This document shows, piece by piece, positions 24,453 to 32,754 of a stretch of 32,754 nucleotides of DNA. The DNA lies in the NCBI GenBank assembly GCA_964556425.1, contig CAZKWC010000032.1, positions 1 to 32,754 of the forward strand. Reading direction: 5' to 3'. The notes beneath the pieces are model-generated. The model was not told where the DNA came from. It worked only from the letters and a program-made list of their open reading frames with translations, and did not search any database. The translations under genes and the position numbers were made by a program. Positions within the stretch are counted from its first letter, which is position 1, and each line of letters begins with the position of its first letter. Source of the stretch: JALQUL01 sp964556425. GTDB taxonomy: Bacteria > Pseudomonadota > Gammaproteobacteria > Burkholderiales > Burkholderiaceae_C.

Positions 24453-26837
24453 ATGACTACTATTAGCCCCGACAATCTACAAAAAGCCCAATTATTAGCT
24501 CAGCAACTTAGGCAATGGGGCCATGAATATTATGTACTTGATCAGCCTAGTGTTCCCGATGCTCAATATGACAAAGCATTTTTTGAATTACAAGCCCTAG
24601 AACAAGCCTATCCAGAAATTTTAAGTCCCGATTCTCCCACTCAAAGAGTGGGTGGTGCGGTACTCGATAGTTTTCAATCTGTCAGGCATCAAGTGCCTAT
24701 GTTATCGATTCGAACAGAGACCGATAACGAGGCCTCTGGTGCACTTAATTTTGATGCCCGTATTCGCCGAGAATTACAATTAGATGAAAATGCCGCTGCT
24801 ATTGAATATGTTTGCGAACTTAAATTTGATGGTTTGGCTATTAATTTACGTTATGAAGAGGGGGTTTTGGTACAGGCTGCGACACGTGGTGACGGAGAGC
24901 AAGGCGAGGAAGTCACTGCCAATATGCGTACCGTTAGCTCCATTCCGCTTAGGCTAATGGGCAAGGTACCTCCGGTACTTGAAGTGCGTGGTGAGGTGTA
25001 TATGTCAAGGTCAGACTTTGAAGCTCTCAACCAAAGACAACGCGAAAAAATTGCCCTAGGTGCAAAAGGCGAGCGTACTTTTGTAAATCCAAGAAACGCG
25101 GCTGCAGGAGCAGTTAGGCAATTAGATTCAAAAATTGCAGCCAGCCGAAAACTTAGTTTTTTTGCCTATGGCTTAGGTGAAATCAGTGCCAATCACAGCT
25201 CTTACCATTTTCAAACCCATTATGATTTATTAATGCAATTAAAAGAATGGGGCTTTCCAGTGGCGCACCAAACGAGGTTGGCGCAAGGCGGGCAAGAGTT
25301 GGTTGCGTTTCATACCGATATTGCGACGCAGCGTGACGCATTACCATTTGATATAGATGGTGTGGTTTATAAAGTCAATTCATTAGCATTGCAGCAACAA
25401 CTAGGTTTTGTAAGTCGTGAGCCCCGTTGGGCAGTGGCGCATAAATATCCTGCGCAAGAACAAATTACCACGGTAATTGCTATAGATGTGCAGGTGGGGC
25501 GTACCGGTAAGTTAACCCCTGTAGCAAAGCTAGAACCTGTTTTTGTGGGGGGCGTCACTGTTACCAACGCTACTTTGCACAACGAAGACGAGGCCAGACG
25601 TAAAGACGTGAGAGTGGGCGACCAAGTTATCGTACGCCGTGCGGGTGATGTTATTCCTGAAATTGTAGGGGTGTACGGCTTGGTAGCTGAACAGGAGTTG
25701 GCGCTATCGGCCACACAGCTAGCGGTTCAGAATCAAGATAAGGACTTGTCGATTAGTGCAGTTGCAAGTGATGAGAGCAATGGCAAAAGCTTACAGCAAG
25801 CATTAAAAGCCAGAGGGGAGGCTTTTACCATGCCAAAAAATTGCCCTGTTTGTGATTCAGTGTGTGTACGTGAAGAAGGTGAGGCAGACTACCGTTGCAC
25901 GGGTGGACTTTTTTGCCCAGCTCAACGTAAACAAGCTATTTTGCATTTTGCCCAGCGCCGAGCGGTTGAAGTAGATGGTTTAGGCGATAAATTAGTCGAG
26001 CAATTAGTAGATGCAGGTATTATTTCCACCTTGCCTGATCTTTATCATCTAGATATGCAAAAGCTTGCTAATTTAGATCGTATGGCAGAAAAATCTGCAC
26101 AAAATATTATTGATGCTTTAATTGCATCTAAAAAAACAACCCTTCCCCGATTTTTATTTGGCCTTGGTATTCGCCATGCAGGTGAATCAACCGCTAAGGC
26201 CTTGGCCAAACATTTTGGTAGCCTAGATGCCATCATGAATGCCTCTGAAGCGCAGTTATTAGAAGTGGCAGATATTGGGCCTATTGTGGCCAGCAGTATT
26301 CGTTTATTTTTTGATCAAGCACATAACCGAGAAATAGTTCAACAGCTAAAAGATTGCGGCTTTGAGTGGCCTGAAGGTCAGGCGCTTAATGCCGATCAGG
26401 GACCAAGACCCTTATTAGGCCAAACTTTTGTTATTACTGGCACATTACCCTCGCTTTCACGAGATGAAGCGAAAGACTTAATTGAGGCTGCAGGCGGTAA
26501 GGTGAGTGGGTCTGTTAGCAAAAAAACTAATTTCTTATTGGCAGGAACAGAAGCAGGTAGTAAGTTAGACAAAGCCATTAGTTTGGGCGTAACAGTGATT
26601 GATCAAAGCCAATTACATGCTATGTTGCAAGAAACCCAGACGGGTGCTCAGAATAGTACTGGCAATTTAACACCCAACAATGCCACTAGCAATTTAAGCG
26701 ATGATACAAAGCTAAGTGAAGATGATAATCCCCAAAATAGTGCAGCCTTAGAGTCATTGATTAGTTCTAGTTCAAGTCCAAGTTCTAGTCAAACCCCGCA
26801 AGCTGATGACGATTCAGATCAATTAAGTTTAATTTAA
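24453..26837 (+). CDS. ligA: NAD-dependent DNA ligase
   Basis: 794 residues, roughly 100 more than usual. Seals nicks in replication and repair using NAD+. The adenylation lysine is K124 in CELKFDGLA. OB-fold, zinc finger (C464, C467, C481, C487), helix-hairpin-helix repeats and a BRCT domain (about 653-725, LLGQTFVITGTLPSLSRDEA) follow in normal order. Some extra length is in the Asp/Ser/Gln-rich insert before the zinc finger (about 425-455). The rest is a 69-residue Asn/Ser/Asp-rich tail (726-794), apparently disordered, ending in QLSLI. That pentapeptide resembles the beta-clamp-binding consensus QL(S/D)LF. The ATG at 24453 has no strong Shine-Dalgarno and is separated from zipA by a strong terminator, so ligA probably has its own promoter. 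Confidence 0.96.
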   Translation: MTTISPDNLQKAQLLAQQLRQWGHEYYVLDQPSVPDAQYDKAFFELQALEQAYPEILSPDSPTQRVGGAVLDSFQSVRHQVPMLSIRTETDNEASGALNFDARIRRELQLDENAAAIEYVCELKFDGLAINLRYEEGVLVQAATRGDGEQGEEVTANMRTVSSIPLRLMGKVPPVLEVRGEVYMSRSDFEALNQRQREKIALGAKGERTFVNPRNAAAGAVRQLDSKIAASRKLSFFAYGLGEISANHSSYHFQTHYDLLMQLKEWGFPVAHQTRLAQGGQELVAFHTDIATQRDALPFDIDGVVYKVNSLALQQQLGFVSREPRWAVAHKYPAQEQITTVIAIDVQVGRTGKLTPVAKLEPVFVGGVTVTNATLHNEDEARRKDVRVGDQVIVRRAGDVIPEIVGVYGLVAEQELALSATQLAVQNQDKDLSISAVASDESNGKSLQQALKARGEAFTMPKNCPVCDSVCVREEGEADYRCTGGLFCPAQRKQAILHFAQRRAVEVDGLGDKLVEQLVDAGIISTLPDLYHLDMQKLANLDRMAEKSAQNIIDALIASKKTTLPRFLFGLGIRHAGESTAKALAKHFGSLDAIMNASEAQLLEVADIGPIVASSIRLFFDQAHNREIVQQLKDCGFEWPEGQALNADQGPRPLLGQTFVITGTLPSLSRDEAKDLIEAAGGKVSGSVSKKTNFLLAGTEAGSKLDKAISLGVTVIDQSQLHAMLQETQTGAQNSTGNLTPNNATSNLSDDTKLSEDDNPQNSAALESLISSSSSPSSSQTPQADDDSDQLSLI

Positions 26838-26856
26838 AATTGGAAGAAAGAGTTGT

Positions 26857-27426
26857 ATGGCTGTTCGAGAAATTTTAAAAATGGGTGATGCCCGATTATT
26901 AGCATATGCAAAACCAGTTGCCGCCCACCAATTTGCTAGTGTAGCACTGACAGATTTGGTCGCAGACCTAGAAGACACTATGCAAGCTGCTAATGGTGCT
27001 GGTTTAGCTGCGCCACAAATTGGCGTAGATTTACAAGTGCTTATTTTTGGCACCGGTCAAATTAACCCACGTTACCCAGATGCACCTGTTGTTGCTAAAA
27101 CGGTGTTGTGCAACCCTGTAATTACTCCTCTTAATCATCAAATGCAAGCGTGCTCGGAACAAGATGCGCCACTTAGTGACGGTTGGGAGGGGTGTTTGTC
27201 AGTACCTGGTTTAAGAGGGGTGGTGCCAAGGTTTTTACATATTCATTACACTGGTTTTAGTCCAGATGGGCAGCCAATAAACGAATATGCAAGTGGTTTT
27301 CATGCCAGAGTGGTGCAGCATGAGTGTGATCATTTGTGGGGCAAACTTTATCCTATGCGAGTAAAAGACTTCACCCAATTTGGCTACACAGAAGTTTTAT
27401 TTCCAGAGTTATCTACCACTGCATAA
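26857..27426 (+). CDS. def: Peptide deformylase
   Basis: 189 residues. Removes the formyl group from the N-terminal Met of nascent proteins. All three family motifs are intact: GAGLAAPQIG (47-56), EGCLSVPG (111-118, metal ligand C113) and QHECDHL (154-160, ligands H155 and H159, catalytic E156). A loop of about 15 residues between LCNPVITPLN and EGCLSVPG (HQMQACSEQDAPLSDGW) is longer than in E. coli Def, and the short C-terminus lacks the usual long basic helix. Def next to fmt is the common context; here it follows ligA by 19 bases, with AAGAAAGAG as ribosome binding site, and is probably co-transcribed with ligA. Confidence 0.94.
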   Translation: MAVREILKMGDARLLAYAKPVAAHQFASVALTDLVADLEDTMQAANGAGLAAPQIGVDLQVLIFGTGQINPRYPDAPVVAKTVLCNPVITPLNHQMQACSEQDAPLSDGWEGCLSVPGLRGVVPRFLHIHYTGFSPDGQPINEYASGFHARVVQHECDHLWGKLYPMRVKDFTQFGYTEVLFPELSTTA

Positions 27427-27636
27427 TTTTAGCAAGCTACTAAAGCTAAAGCGATTTGGGTGTTTGTATTGACAGACTACCGTTTTGAAAAAAATAATAA
27501 AACTAGCTAGTTTTAATTAATAAAAAATACGCCTAGACATTGATACTGCAAGTTTATTAGACATTTTTTAAGGGTATTTCGATTTTTGGAAGTTAAATAT
27601 GACAAATTAGATTCGTTTTTTGACAACTATTTCTCA

Positions 27637-27655
27637 TTTGTTACGAAATAACAAA
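27637..27655. repeat. Inverted repeat upstream of the WYL regulator, possible operator
   Basis: TTTGTTA-CGAAA-TAACAAA is a perfect 7-bp inverted repeat just upstream of the -35 region of the proposed promoter and 12 bases after a TTGACA (27620-27625). Its position suits a binding site for the WYL protein itself (inference). Confidence 0.45.
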
Positions 27656-27684
27656 CGACAAGAATAGTCGCTTTGGCGTACAAT
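27655..27684 (+). promoter_or_regulatory. Probable promoter of the WYL gene, leaderless
   Basis: ACGACA (27655-27660) and TACAAT (27679-27684) are 18 bases apart. The -10 box ends 7 bases before the ATG at 27692, so transcription would begin at or next to the start codon. No Shine-Dalgarno is present. Confidence 0.45.
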
Positions 27685-27691
27685 AATTTTC

Positions 27692-28705
27692 ATGGATAAA
27701 AACTTTCAACGCCTAATTGATCTGCTTTCGATGCTTCCATCCAAAAGTAGTCCTAAAATTTCTACTGCCAAATTGGCAGAAAGACTCTCGTCTCTTGGCT
27801 ACGAGGTCAGTCTTAGAACTGTTCAGCGCGATCTAGAAGATTTAGCTGAAAAATACTCTGACATTGAATGCGACAAGCGATCTAAGCCTTACAGCTGGGG
27901 TTGGATAAAAGACAAAGTGAGAATTTCTGTGCCTGGCATGGATGCTAATCAAGCTTTAAGTCTTAAAGTGCTTAATAGTCATTTGGCGGATTTAATTCCC
28001 GATTCTGTGTTGCGTGACATACGACCTTTGGTGAACGAGTCCAATCGTGTGTTAAGCGAAAACTATACAGCCGCTACCATTACCAAATGGACCGATAAAA
28101 TAGCAATTTTGCCACAAGGCCCAGTACAAATTAAGCCTAAAGTTTTGCCTTTAGTGTATGAAGCAGTGTCTGATGCTTTGCTCAACGAAAATCAGCTTGT
28201 TATTAGTTATACCAAGTCCCTAGATTCCGAGCTAAAGAAAAAAACGGTTCATCCTTTGGGTTTGGTACAGCAAGGAGTTGTGCAGTATTTAGTGATGGTG
28301 TTTGAGGGCTACTCAGACCCTGTATATTTACCTATGCACAGAATTAAAAAAGCTCAGGTGCTAACAGAAAAAACCAAGACACCAAAAGGTTTTTCGCTCA
28401 AAAAATACATTAATCAAGGGGTATTTGGCAACTGGTCTGAATTTGCAGATTTAAAACCAATTAAATTAGTGGCTAAGTTTAGTAAAAATGCGGCCACCTA
28501 TTTATCGGAAGCTCCATTGGCTACCGACCAAAAAATCCAAGAATTAGCGGACGGTCAAATTAGGCTTACGGCTACTGTACCTCTTACCGAACGACTTATT
28601 TGGTGGATTATGGGTTACGGCGAAAATATTGTCATAGAACAACCCTCTAATTTAAAAGACGAAGTAGCTGATCGTTTGCGTAAGGCGCTTAAAGCTTATA
28701 AATAA
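27692..28705 (+). CDS. WYL-domain transcriptional regulator
   Basis: 337 residues. An N-terminal winged helix-turn-helix (about 1-65; ISTAKLAERLSSLGYEVSLRTVQRDLEDL) is followed by a WYL domain (about 160-225, VHPLGLVQQGVVQYLVMVFEG…LPMHRIKKAQVL) and a C-terminal WCX-type extension (250-335, ending LIWWIMGYGENIVIEQPSNLKDEV). The tripeptide that names the family reads QYL here. WYL regulators sense nucleic acids or nucleotides and often control DNA repair or phage-defence genes; the target here is unknown. No defence genes are adjacent: def lies upstream and hrpA downstream. An inverted repeat in its promoter suggests autoregulation. It ends at a strong terminator. Confidence 0.92.
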   Translation: MDKNFQRLIDLLSMLPSKSSPKISTAKLAERLSSLGYEVSLRTVQRDLEDLAEKYSDIECDKRSKPYSWGWIKDKVRISVPGMDANQALSLKVLNSHLADLIPDSVLRDIRPLVNESNRVLSENYTAATITKWTDKIAILPQGPVQIKPKVLPLVYEAVSDALLNENQLVISYTKSLDSELKKKTVHPLGLVQQGVVQYLVMVFEGYSDPVYLPMHRIKKAQVLTEKTKTPKGFSLKKYINQGVFGNWSEFADLKPIKLVAKFSKNAATYLSEAPLATDQKIQELADGQIRLTATVPLTERLIWWIMGYGENIVIEQPSNLKDEVADRLRKALKAYK

Positions 28706-28731
28706 GGGCAAAATCAAACGGTTTGCCATTG

Positions 28732-28766
28732 AAAACCAGACTCTTTTTGAAGTGTCTGGTTTTTTT
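28732..28766 (+). terminator. Strong intrinsic terminator after the WYL gene
   Basis: AAAACCAGAC (28732-28741) pairs perfectly with GTCTGGTTTT (28754-28763), loop of 12 bases, T tract to 28766. Confidence 0.92.
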
Positions 28767-28781
28767 CATTATGTCTTTAGC

Positions 28782-28810
28782 TTTAAAGGATTTTGAGCTT
28801 GTGGGATAAT
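28782..28810 (+). promoter_or_regulatory. Probable promoter of hrpA, leaderless
   Basis: TTTAAA (28782-28787), a 17-base spacer, then GATAAT (28805-28810). The -10 box ends 6 bases before the hrpA ATG at 28817. This lies in the only space between the WYL terminator and hrpA. Confidence 0.45.
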
Positions 28811-28816
28811 TCAAGC

Positions 28817-31800
28817 ATGACAGAATTTAAAATAGAATTTCCAGAAGACTTACCCGTTTCGGCCAGGCGCCAAGAAATCCAAGAAGCCTTAGACAAGCAC
28901 CAGGTAATTATTGTGTGCGGCGAAACAGGCTCGGGTAAAACCACACAATTACCTAAAATTGCGCTTGCAATGGGCAGAGGCAAATGTAATTACCCTGCAG
29001 GCACACCTGGCGGTGGCAAGTTAATTGCTCACACCCAGCCACGCCGAATTGCAGCTAGCTCGGTGGCTAAACGTATTGCACAAGAACTCAACACCCCTCT
29101 GGGTGAGGTAGTGGGTTTTAAAGTGCGTTTCCAAGATAAATTATCACAAAACGCCTCGGTTAAATTAATGACCGATGGTATTTTATTAGCCGAAACCCAA
29201 TCCGACCCACTGCTTCAAGCTTATGACACCATCATCATTGATGAGGCACATGAACGCTCGCTTAATATTGATTTTTTATTAGGTTATTTAAAACAGATTT
29301 TGCCAAGAAGGCCAGATTTAAAAATAATTGTGACTTCGGCTACCATTGACGCCGACCGTTTTGCCAAGCATTTTGAGTCTAGAAAAGGCCCTGCGCCGGT
29401 CATTATGGTATCGGGTAGGATGTTCCCGGTCGAGCAGCGCTACAGACCCTTTGAGGAGCGCAAAGACTATGACATGAATGATGCCATTGCCGATGCAGTA
29501 GAAGAGTTATGGCATGTGCCCTCACAAGCAGGAGACATCTTAATATTCTTCCCTGGTGAGCGAGAAATTCGAGAAGCCGCAGAGCACCTAAGAGGCTTTT
29601 TAAGCCATCATCCTTTAATGCGCAACACCGACATCTTGCCCTTGTTTGCAAGGTTAAGCCAAGCCGAGCAAGACCGTGTTTTTGAGCATTCTAATCAGCG
29701 CCGAATTGTATTGGCCACCAATGTAGCAGAAACCTCATTAACCGTACCAGGCATTAGGTACGTAATCGACACCGGAACTGCAAGAGTGAAACGGTATAGC
29801 TACCGAAGCAAAGTAGAGCAGTTATTAGTTGAGCCTATTAGCCAAGCCGCTGCAAGGCAAAGGGCAGGTCGATGTGGCCGTGTTGCCGATGGTATTTGTA
29901 TTCGGTTGTATGATGAAGCTTCTCATCTAGCACGAGCAGAATTTACTGATCCAGAAATTTTGCGTAGTTCTTTAGCCGCAGTCATTTTGCGCATGAAGAG
30001 CTTGCATTTAGGCGTAGTCGAAGACTTTCCTTTTATTGATGCGCCCTCTAGCAGAGCCATTACCGATGGTTATCAGTTGTTGCAAGAGTTGGGTGCAGTA
30101 GATGAGGCGAACGAGCTAACCGCCTTGGGTCAAACACTGGCTCGATTGCCTCTAGACCCGCGTTTAGGTAGGATGATTTTAGCGGGCAAAGAATCGGGTG
30201 CTTTAGCCGAAATATTAGTCATTACCAGCGCTTTAAGTGTGCAAGATGTGCGTGACCGGCCACTCAGTGCACAGGCTCAAGCCGATGCCGCACACACGCC
30301 ATTTGATGATGAAAAAAGTGAGTTTATTGGATATGTGAAGTTGTGGAATTGGTTGGCCAACTTAAGAGGTGGTGGAGCTGCTGCACATGCCACACCTTTG
30401 GCCTTAGGTGCGACTCCAACGGCAGTGCATAAACTTTCTAATCGACAACAAGAGCAACAACAGCGCGACAAATTTATTAATGCCCGTAGGGTGCGTGAAT
30501 GGCGCGATATTCATAGCCAATTATTAACCGTAGTCAACGAACAAAAATGGCGCCTTAATACCATTGCCGCCAACTATGAATCGATTCATCAATCATTGTT
30601 AGCAGGCTTATTGGGCAATATTGGTTTTAAATCAGAAGCCGATGCAGCAGCCAATAAAGCCGAGTATTTAGGTGCTAGAACCATTAAATTCTATCCTCAT
30701 CCGGGAGCGCATTTATCCAAAAAACCAGGTCGTTGGATTATGGCCGCCGAACTAGTGGAAACCACCCGATTATTTGGTCGTGGTATAGCCACCATAGACC
30801 CGGTTTGGATAGAGCGTATTGCCGGACATTTATTAAAAAAACAATTATTAGATCCGCATTGGGAGAAAAAAGCAGCTCAAGTAGTAGCCTTTGAAAGAGC
30901 CACTTTATACGGCTTAATTGTGTATGCAGGCAGGCGTGTGCAATACAACCGAGCCGACCCAGCGGCAGCCCGAGAAATCTTTATTAGAGCCGCTTTAGTA
31001 GAGGGTGAGTGGGAAAGCCATTTGCCTTTTATAGTAGCCAATAAAAAATTAATTGCCAAAGTTCAAGAGCTAGAACATCAATCAAGAAGGCAAGATGTAT
31101 TGGTCGATGACCAGTTAATTTTTGCTTTTTATGATCAACTCATTCCTAAGGATGTATGCAGTGGCCAAACCCTAGAGCATTGGTATAAAACAGCCGTAAA
31201 AACCAATCCAAAAATTTTGCAATTAAGCAAAGAGGAGTTAATGCGCCATGAGGCGGCGGGTATTACCACTGATTCATTTCCAAAAACAGTAAGAATGGGT
31301 GGCGTAGATTGTTTAGCCACTTATTTACACGACCCAGGTGACCCTAAAGATGGCGTGACAGTAGCCGTGCCATTGTTTGTATTGAATCAAGTCAATGACG
31401 ATAGACCCGATTGGTTGGTGCCTGGTATGCTGAAGGAAAAAATAATCGGTTTGATTAAAAGTTTGCCCCAAAAGCCCAGAGCAAGGCTTGTTCCTGTGCC
31501 AGAAAGCGCCTCGCAAATGGCTTTGTTTTTATCGACGCCAGAGCGTTTTGCGAAAGGTTCTTTAATTGATGCATTGGTACAACTAGTCAAAGAAAAAACG
31601 GGCTTAGAAGTAAGACGTGCCGACTTTAAAACCGATATGTTGCCCGCCCATTTATTAATGAATATACGGGTACTAGATGATACTGGTAGGCAGCTGGGTG
31701 CTGGTCGACAAATAGGCGCTTTAAAAGCACAATTAGGCCAACAAGCAAGAGGCGCATTTGCTGCTCTTGCGCAGTTAAATGTGGCTACAACAGCAACTAC

Positions 31801-32754
31801 TGCACCTCCAAAAAATACTAATCATGGGCAAAGTGCCTCAGGTGCGACAAGTAGTAAAAATGCAGACACCAAGGCAATATCTAATGGTAATGCAGCTACT
31901 GCCAAAAACAATTCTCACAGCCAATTAATAGATGCGGGTCAAAAATATACCCAATGGAGTTTTGGCCATTTGCCAGAGTTATTAGAGCTTAAAAAAGGAG
32001 GACAAAATTTAATTGGTTTTCCGGCTTTAGTCGATATAAAAGACGCTGTAGTGCTAGAGGTTTTTGACGAGCCCGATGCTGCTAAATTGGCCCATTTAAA
32101 AGGCCTAAGACGCCTGTTTGCATTGCAAATAAAAGACGCCCTTAAATACCTAGAAAAAAATCTACCCGACCTACAACGTTTAGGCACGAGTTATATGGCC
32201 TTAGGCAGCCTAGAAGAATTAAAAAGTTTGATTTTAGATTTAGCAATAGACAAAGCTTTTTTACAAGAGCCCCTGCCTAGTTCTGAATCGGAGTTTAAAA
32301 AACGTTTAGATGAAGGCCGTTCTAGGTTAACCTTGATTGCCAATGAAGTAGCCCGTATTGCACTAGGCATTTTATTAGAAGCAGCAGCGGCTAGAATGAA
32401 ATTAAAAGACAGTAAAATTGCCCCCGATGTTGCTTTAGACATGCAGGCACAGTTACAAGCTTTGGTAGGTAAGAAGTTTTTATTAGACCAGCCTTATGGT
32501 CAATTACAACATTTCCCAAGGTATTTAAAAGCCATGGTCATGCGCTTAGATAAATTAAAAGCCGACCCTGCTCGTGATAAATTAAAAATGCTTGAGTTTA
32601 AACCACTAGAGCAAAAATTTTGGCGTTTGGTACAAGAGCGCAAAGGCCAACTAGACCCTCGTATGCAAGAAATGCGTTGGCTGTTAGAAGAGTTAAGAGT
32701 AAGCCTATTTGCCCAAGAGCTACGCACCCCCCAACCAGTAAGCGTCAAGCGCCT
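28817..32754 (+). CDS. hrpA: ATP-dependent RNA helicase HrpA, 3' end cut by the window
   Basis: 1312 codons are inside the window. The last visible residues (SLFAQELRTPQPVSVKRL) correspond to the very end of HrpA, so only a short piece and the stop are missing. DEAH-box helicase, linked in E. coli to rescue of stalled or collided ribosomes. Walker A GETGSGKTT (35-43), DEAH (142-145), a SAT motif and QAAARQRAGRCGRV (motif VI, from residue 343) are in place. The reading frame was checked at several points and is unbroken. Two in-frame insertions are unlike the core: a Gly/Ala/His stretch around 515-540, and an Ala/Thr/Asn/Ser-rich stretch about 990-1035 between the two halves of the DUF3418 region. 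No Shine-Dalgarno precedes the ATG. Confidence 0.95.
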   Translation, partial: MTEFKIEFPEDLPVSARRQEIQEALDKHQVIIVCGETGSGKTTQLPKIALAMGRGKCNYPAGTPGGGKLIAHTQPRRIAASSVAKRIAQELNTPLGEVVGFKVRFQDKLSQNASVKLMTDGILLAETQSDPLLQAYDTIIIDEAHERSLNIDFLLGYLKQILPRRPDLKIIVTSATIDADRFAKHFESRKGPAPVIMVSGRMFPVEQRYRPFEERKDYDMNDAIADAVEELWHVPSQAGDILIFFPGEREIREAAEHLRGFLSHHPLMRNTDILPLFARLSQAEQDRVFEHSNQRRIVLATNVAETSLTVPGIRYVIDTGTARVKRYSYRSKVEQLLVEPISQAAARQRAGRCGRVADGICIRLYDEASHLARAEFTDPEILRSSLAAVILRMKSLHLGVVEDFPFIDAPSSRAITDGYQLLQELGAVDEANELTALGQTLARLPLDPRLGRMILAGKESGALAEILVITSALSVQDVRDRPLSAQAQADAAHTPFDDEKSEFIGYVKLWNWLANLRGGGAAAHATPLALGATPTAVHKLSNRQQEQQQRDKFINARRVREWRDIHSQLLTVVNEQKWRLNTIAANYESIHQSLLAGLLGNIGFKSEADAAANKAEYLGARTIKFYPHPGAHLSKKPGRWIMAAELVETTRLFGRGIATIDPVWIERIAGHLLKKQLLDPHWEKKAAQVVAFERATLYGLIVYAGRRVQYNRADPAAAREIFIRAALVEGEWESHLPFIVANKKLIAKVQELEHQSRRQDVLVDDQLIFAFYDQLIPKDVCSGQTLEHWYKTAVKTNPKILQLSKEELMRHEAAGITTDSFPKTVRMGGVDCLATYLHDPGDPKDGVTVAVPLFVLNQVNDDRPDWLVPGMLKEKIIGLIKSLPQKPRARLVPVPESASQMALFLSTPERFAKGSLIDALVQLVKEKTGLEVRRADFKTDMLPAHLLMNIRVLDDTGRQLGAGRQIGALKAQLGQQARGAFAALAQLNVATTATTAPPKNTNHGQSASGATSSKNADTKAISNGNAATAKNNSHSQLIDAGQKYTQWSFGHLPELLELKKGGQNLIGFPALVDIKDAVVLEVFDEPDAAKLAHLKGLRRLFALQIKDALKYLEKNLPDLQRLGTSYMALGSLEELKSLILDLAIDKAFLQEPLPSSESEFKKRLDEGRSRLTLIANEVARIALGILLEAAAARMKLKDSKIAPDVALDMQAQLQALVGKKFLLDQPYGQLQHFPRYLKAMVMRLDKLKADPARDKLKMLEFKPLEQKFWRLVQERKGQLDPRMQEMRWLLEELRVSLFAQELRTPQPVSVKR

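Noticed and set aside
28771..28809. 12-codon frame (ATG to TAA) just before hrpA as a leader peptide
   Set aside because: It overlaps the best hrpA promoter, lacks a ribosome binding site, and has no run of regulatory codons.
1..32754. tRNA, rRNA or CRISPR arrays
   Set aside because: No cloverleaf with a T-arm consensus, no rRNA sequence and no regularly spaced repeats were found by eye; a covariance-model scan would be needed to exclude small RNAs.

Overview
The window looks like the chromosome of a low-GC betaproteobacterium, probably Burkholderiales. The main evidence is synteny: smc-zipA-ligA, mltG-tmk-holB, RhlE with a short basic tail, and HrpA. The species cannot be read from the sequence. 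Nearly all genes are on the + strand. Most are housekeeping genes, interrupted by one unusual accessory island.

Layout. 1-2407: 3' part of a Rieske oxygenase and a guanine deaminase, a likely purine-catabolism pair. 2903-4429: dCTP deaminase and a membrane zinc metallopeptidase. 4469-4745: a relic of an IS200/IS605 element (right-end hairpin plus tnpB 3'-end debris) read on the - strand. 4803-9462: RhlE helicase, MltG, thymidylate kinase and DNA polymerase III delta'. 9463-10265: an 803-base region without a gene but with strong inverted repeats. 10266-18256: the island. 18253-19221 (- strand): hexose-6-phosphate mutarotase, converging on the island. 19445-26837: SMC, ZipA and NAD-dependent DNA ligase. 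26857-32754: peptide deformylase, a WYL-domain regulator and HrpA, whose last few codons lie beyond the window.

The island is the most interesting part. Five genes run in one direction: caspase-like peptidase with a DUF4384-like tail; serpin; OmpA-family peptidoglycan-binding protein; second caspase-like peptidase with a DUF4384-like tail; third caspase-like peptidase fused to a sulfatase-modifying-factor (SUMF1/FGE) fold. All five begin with an export signal, so the system should act in the periplasm or at the cell surface. Each caspase-like protein keeps its His/Cys dyad, and two carry an EF-hand-like acidic loop. The serpin has a reactive loop of canonical length. Alignment by eye with alpha-1-antitrypsin puts Lys-Ser at P1-P1', which suits inhibition of Arg/Lys-specific proteases such as metacaspases and orthocaspases. 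I propose, as inference, a secreted orthocaspase module with its own inhibitor.

Smaller points of interest are a candidate sliding-clamp-binding peptide at the end of a long disordered LigA tail, hairpins that overlap many stop codons, and likely leaderless promoters in front of the WYL regulator and hrpA.
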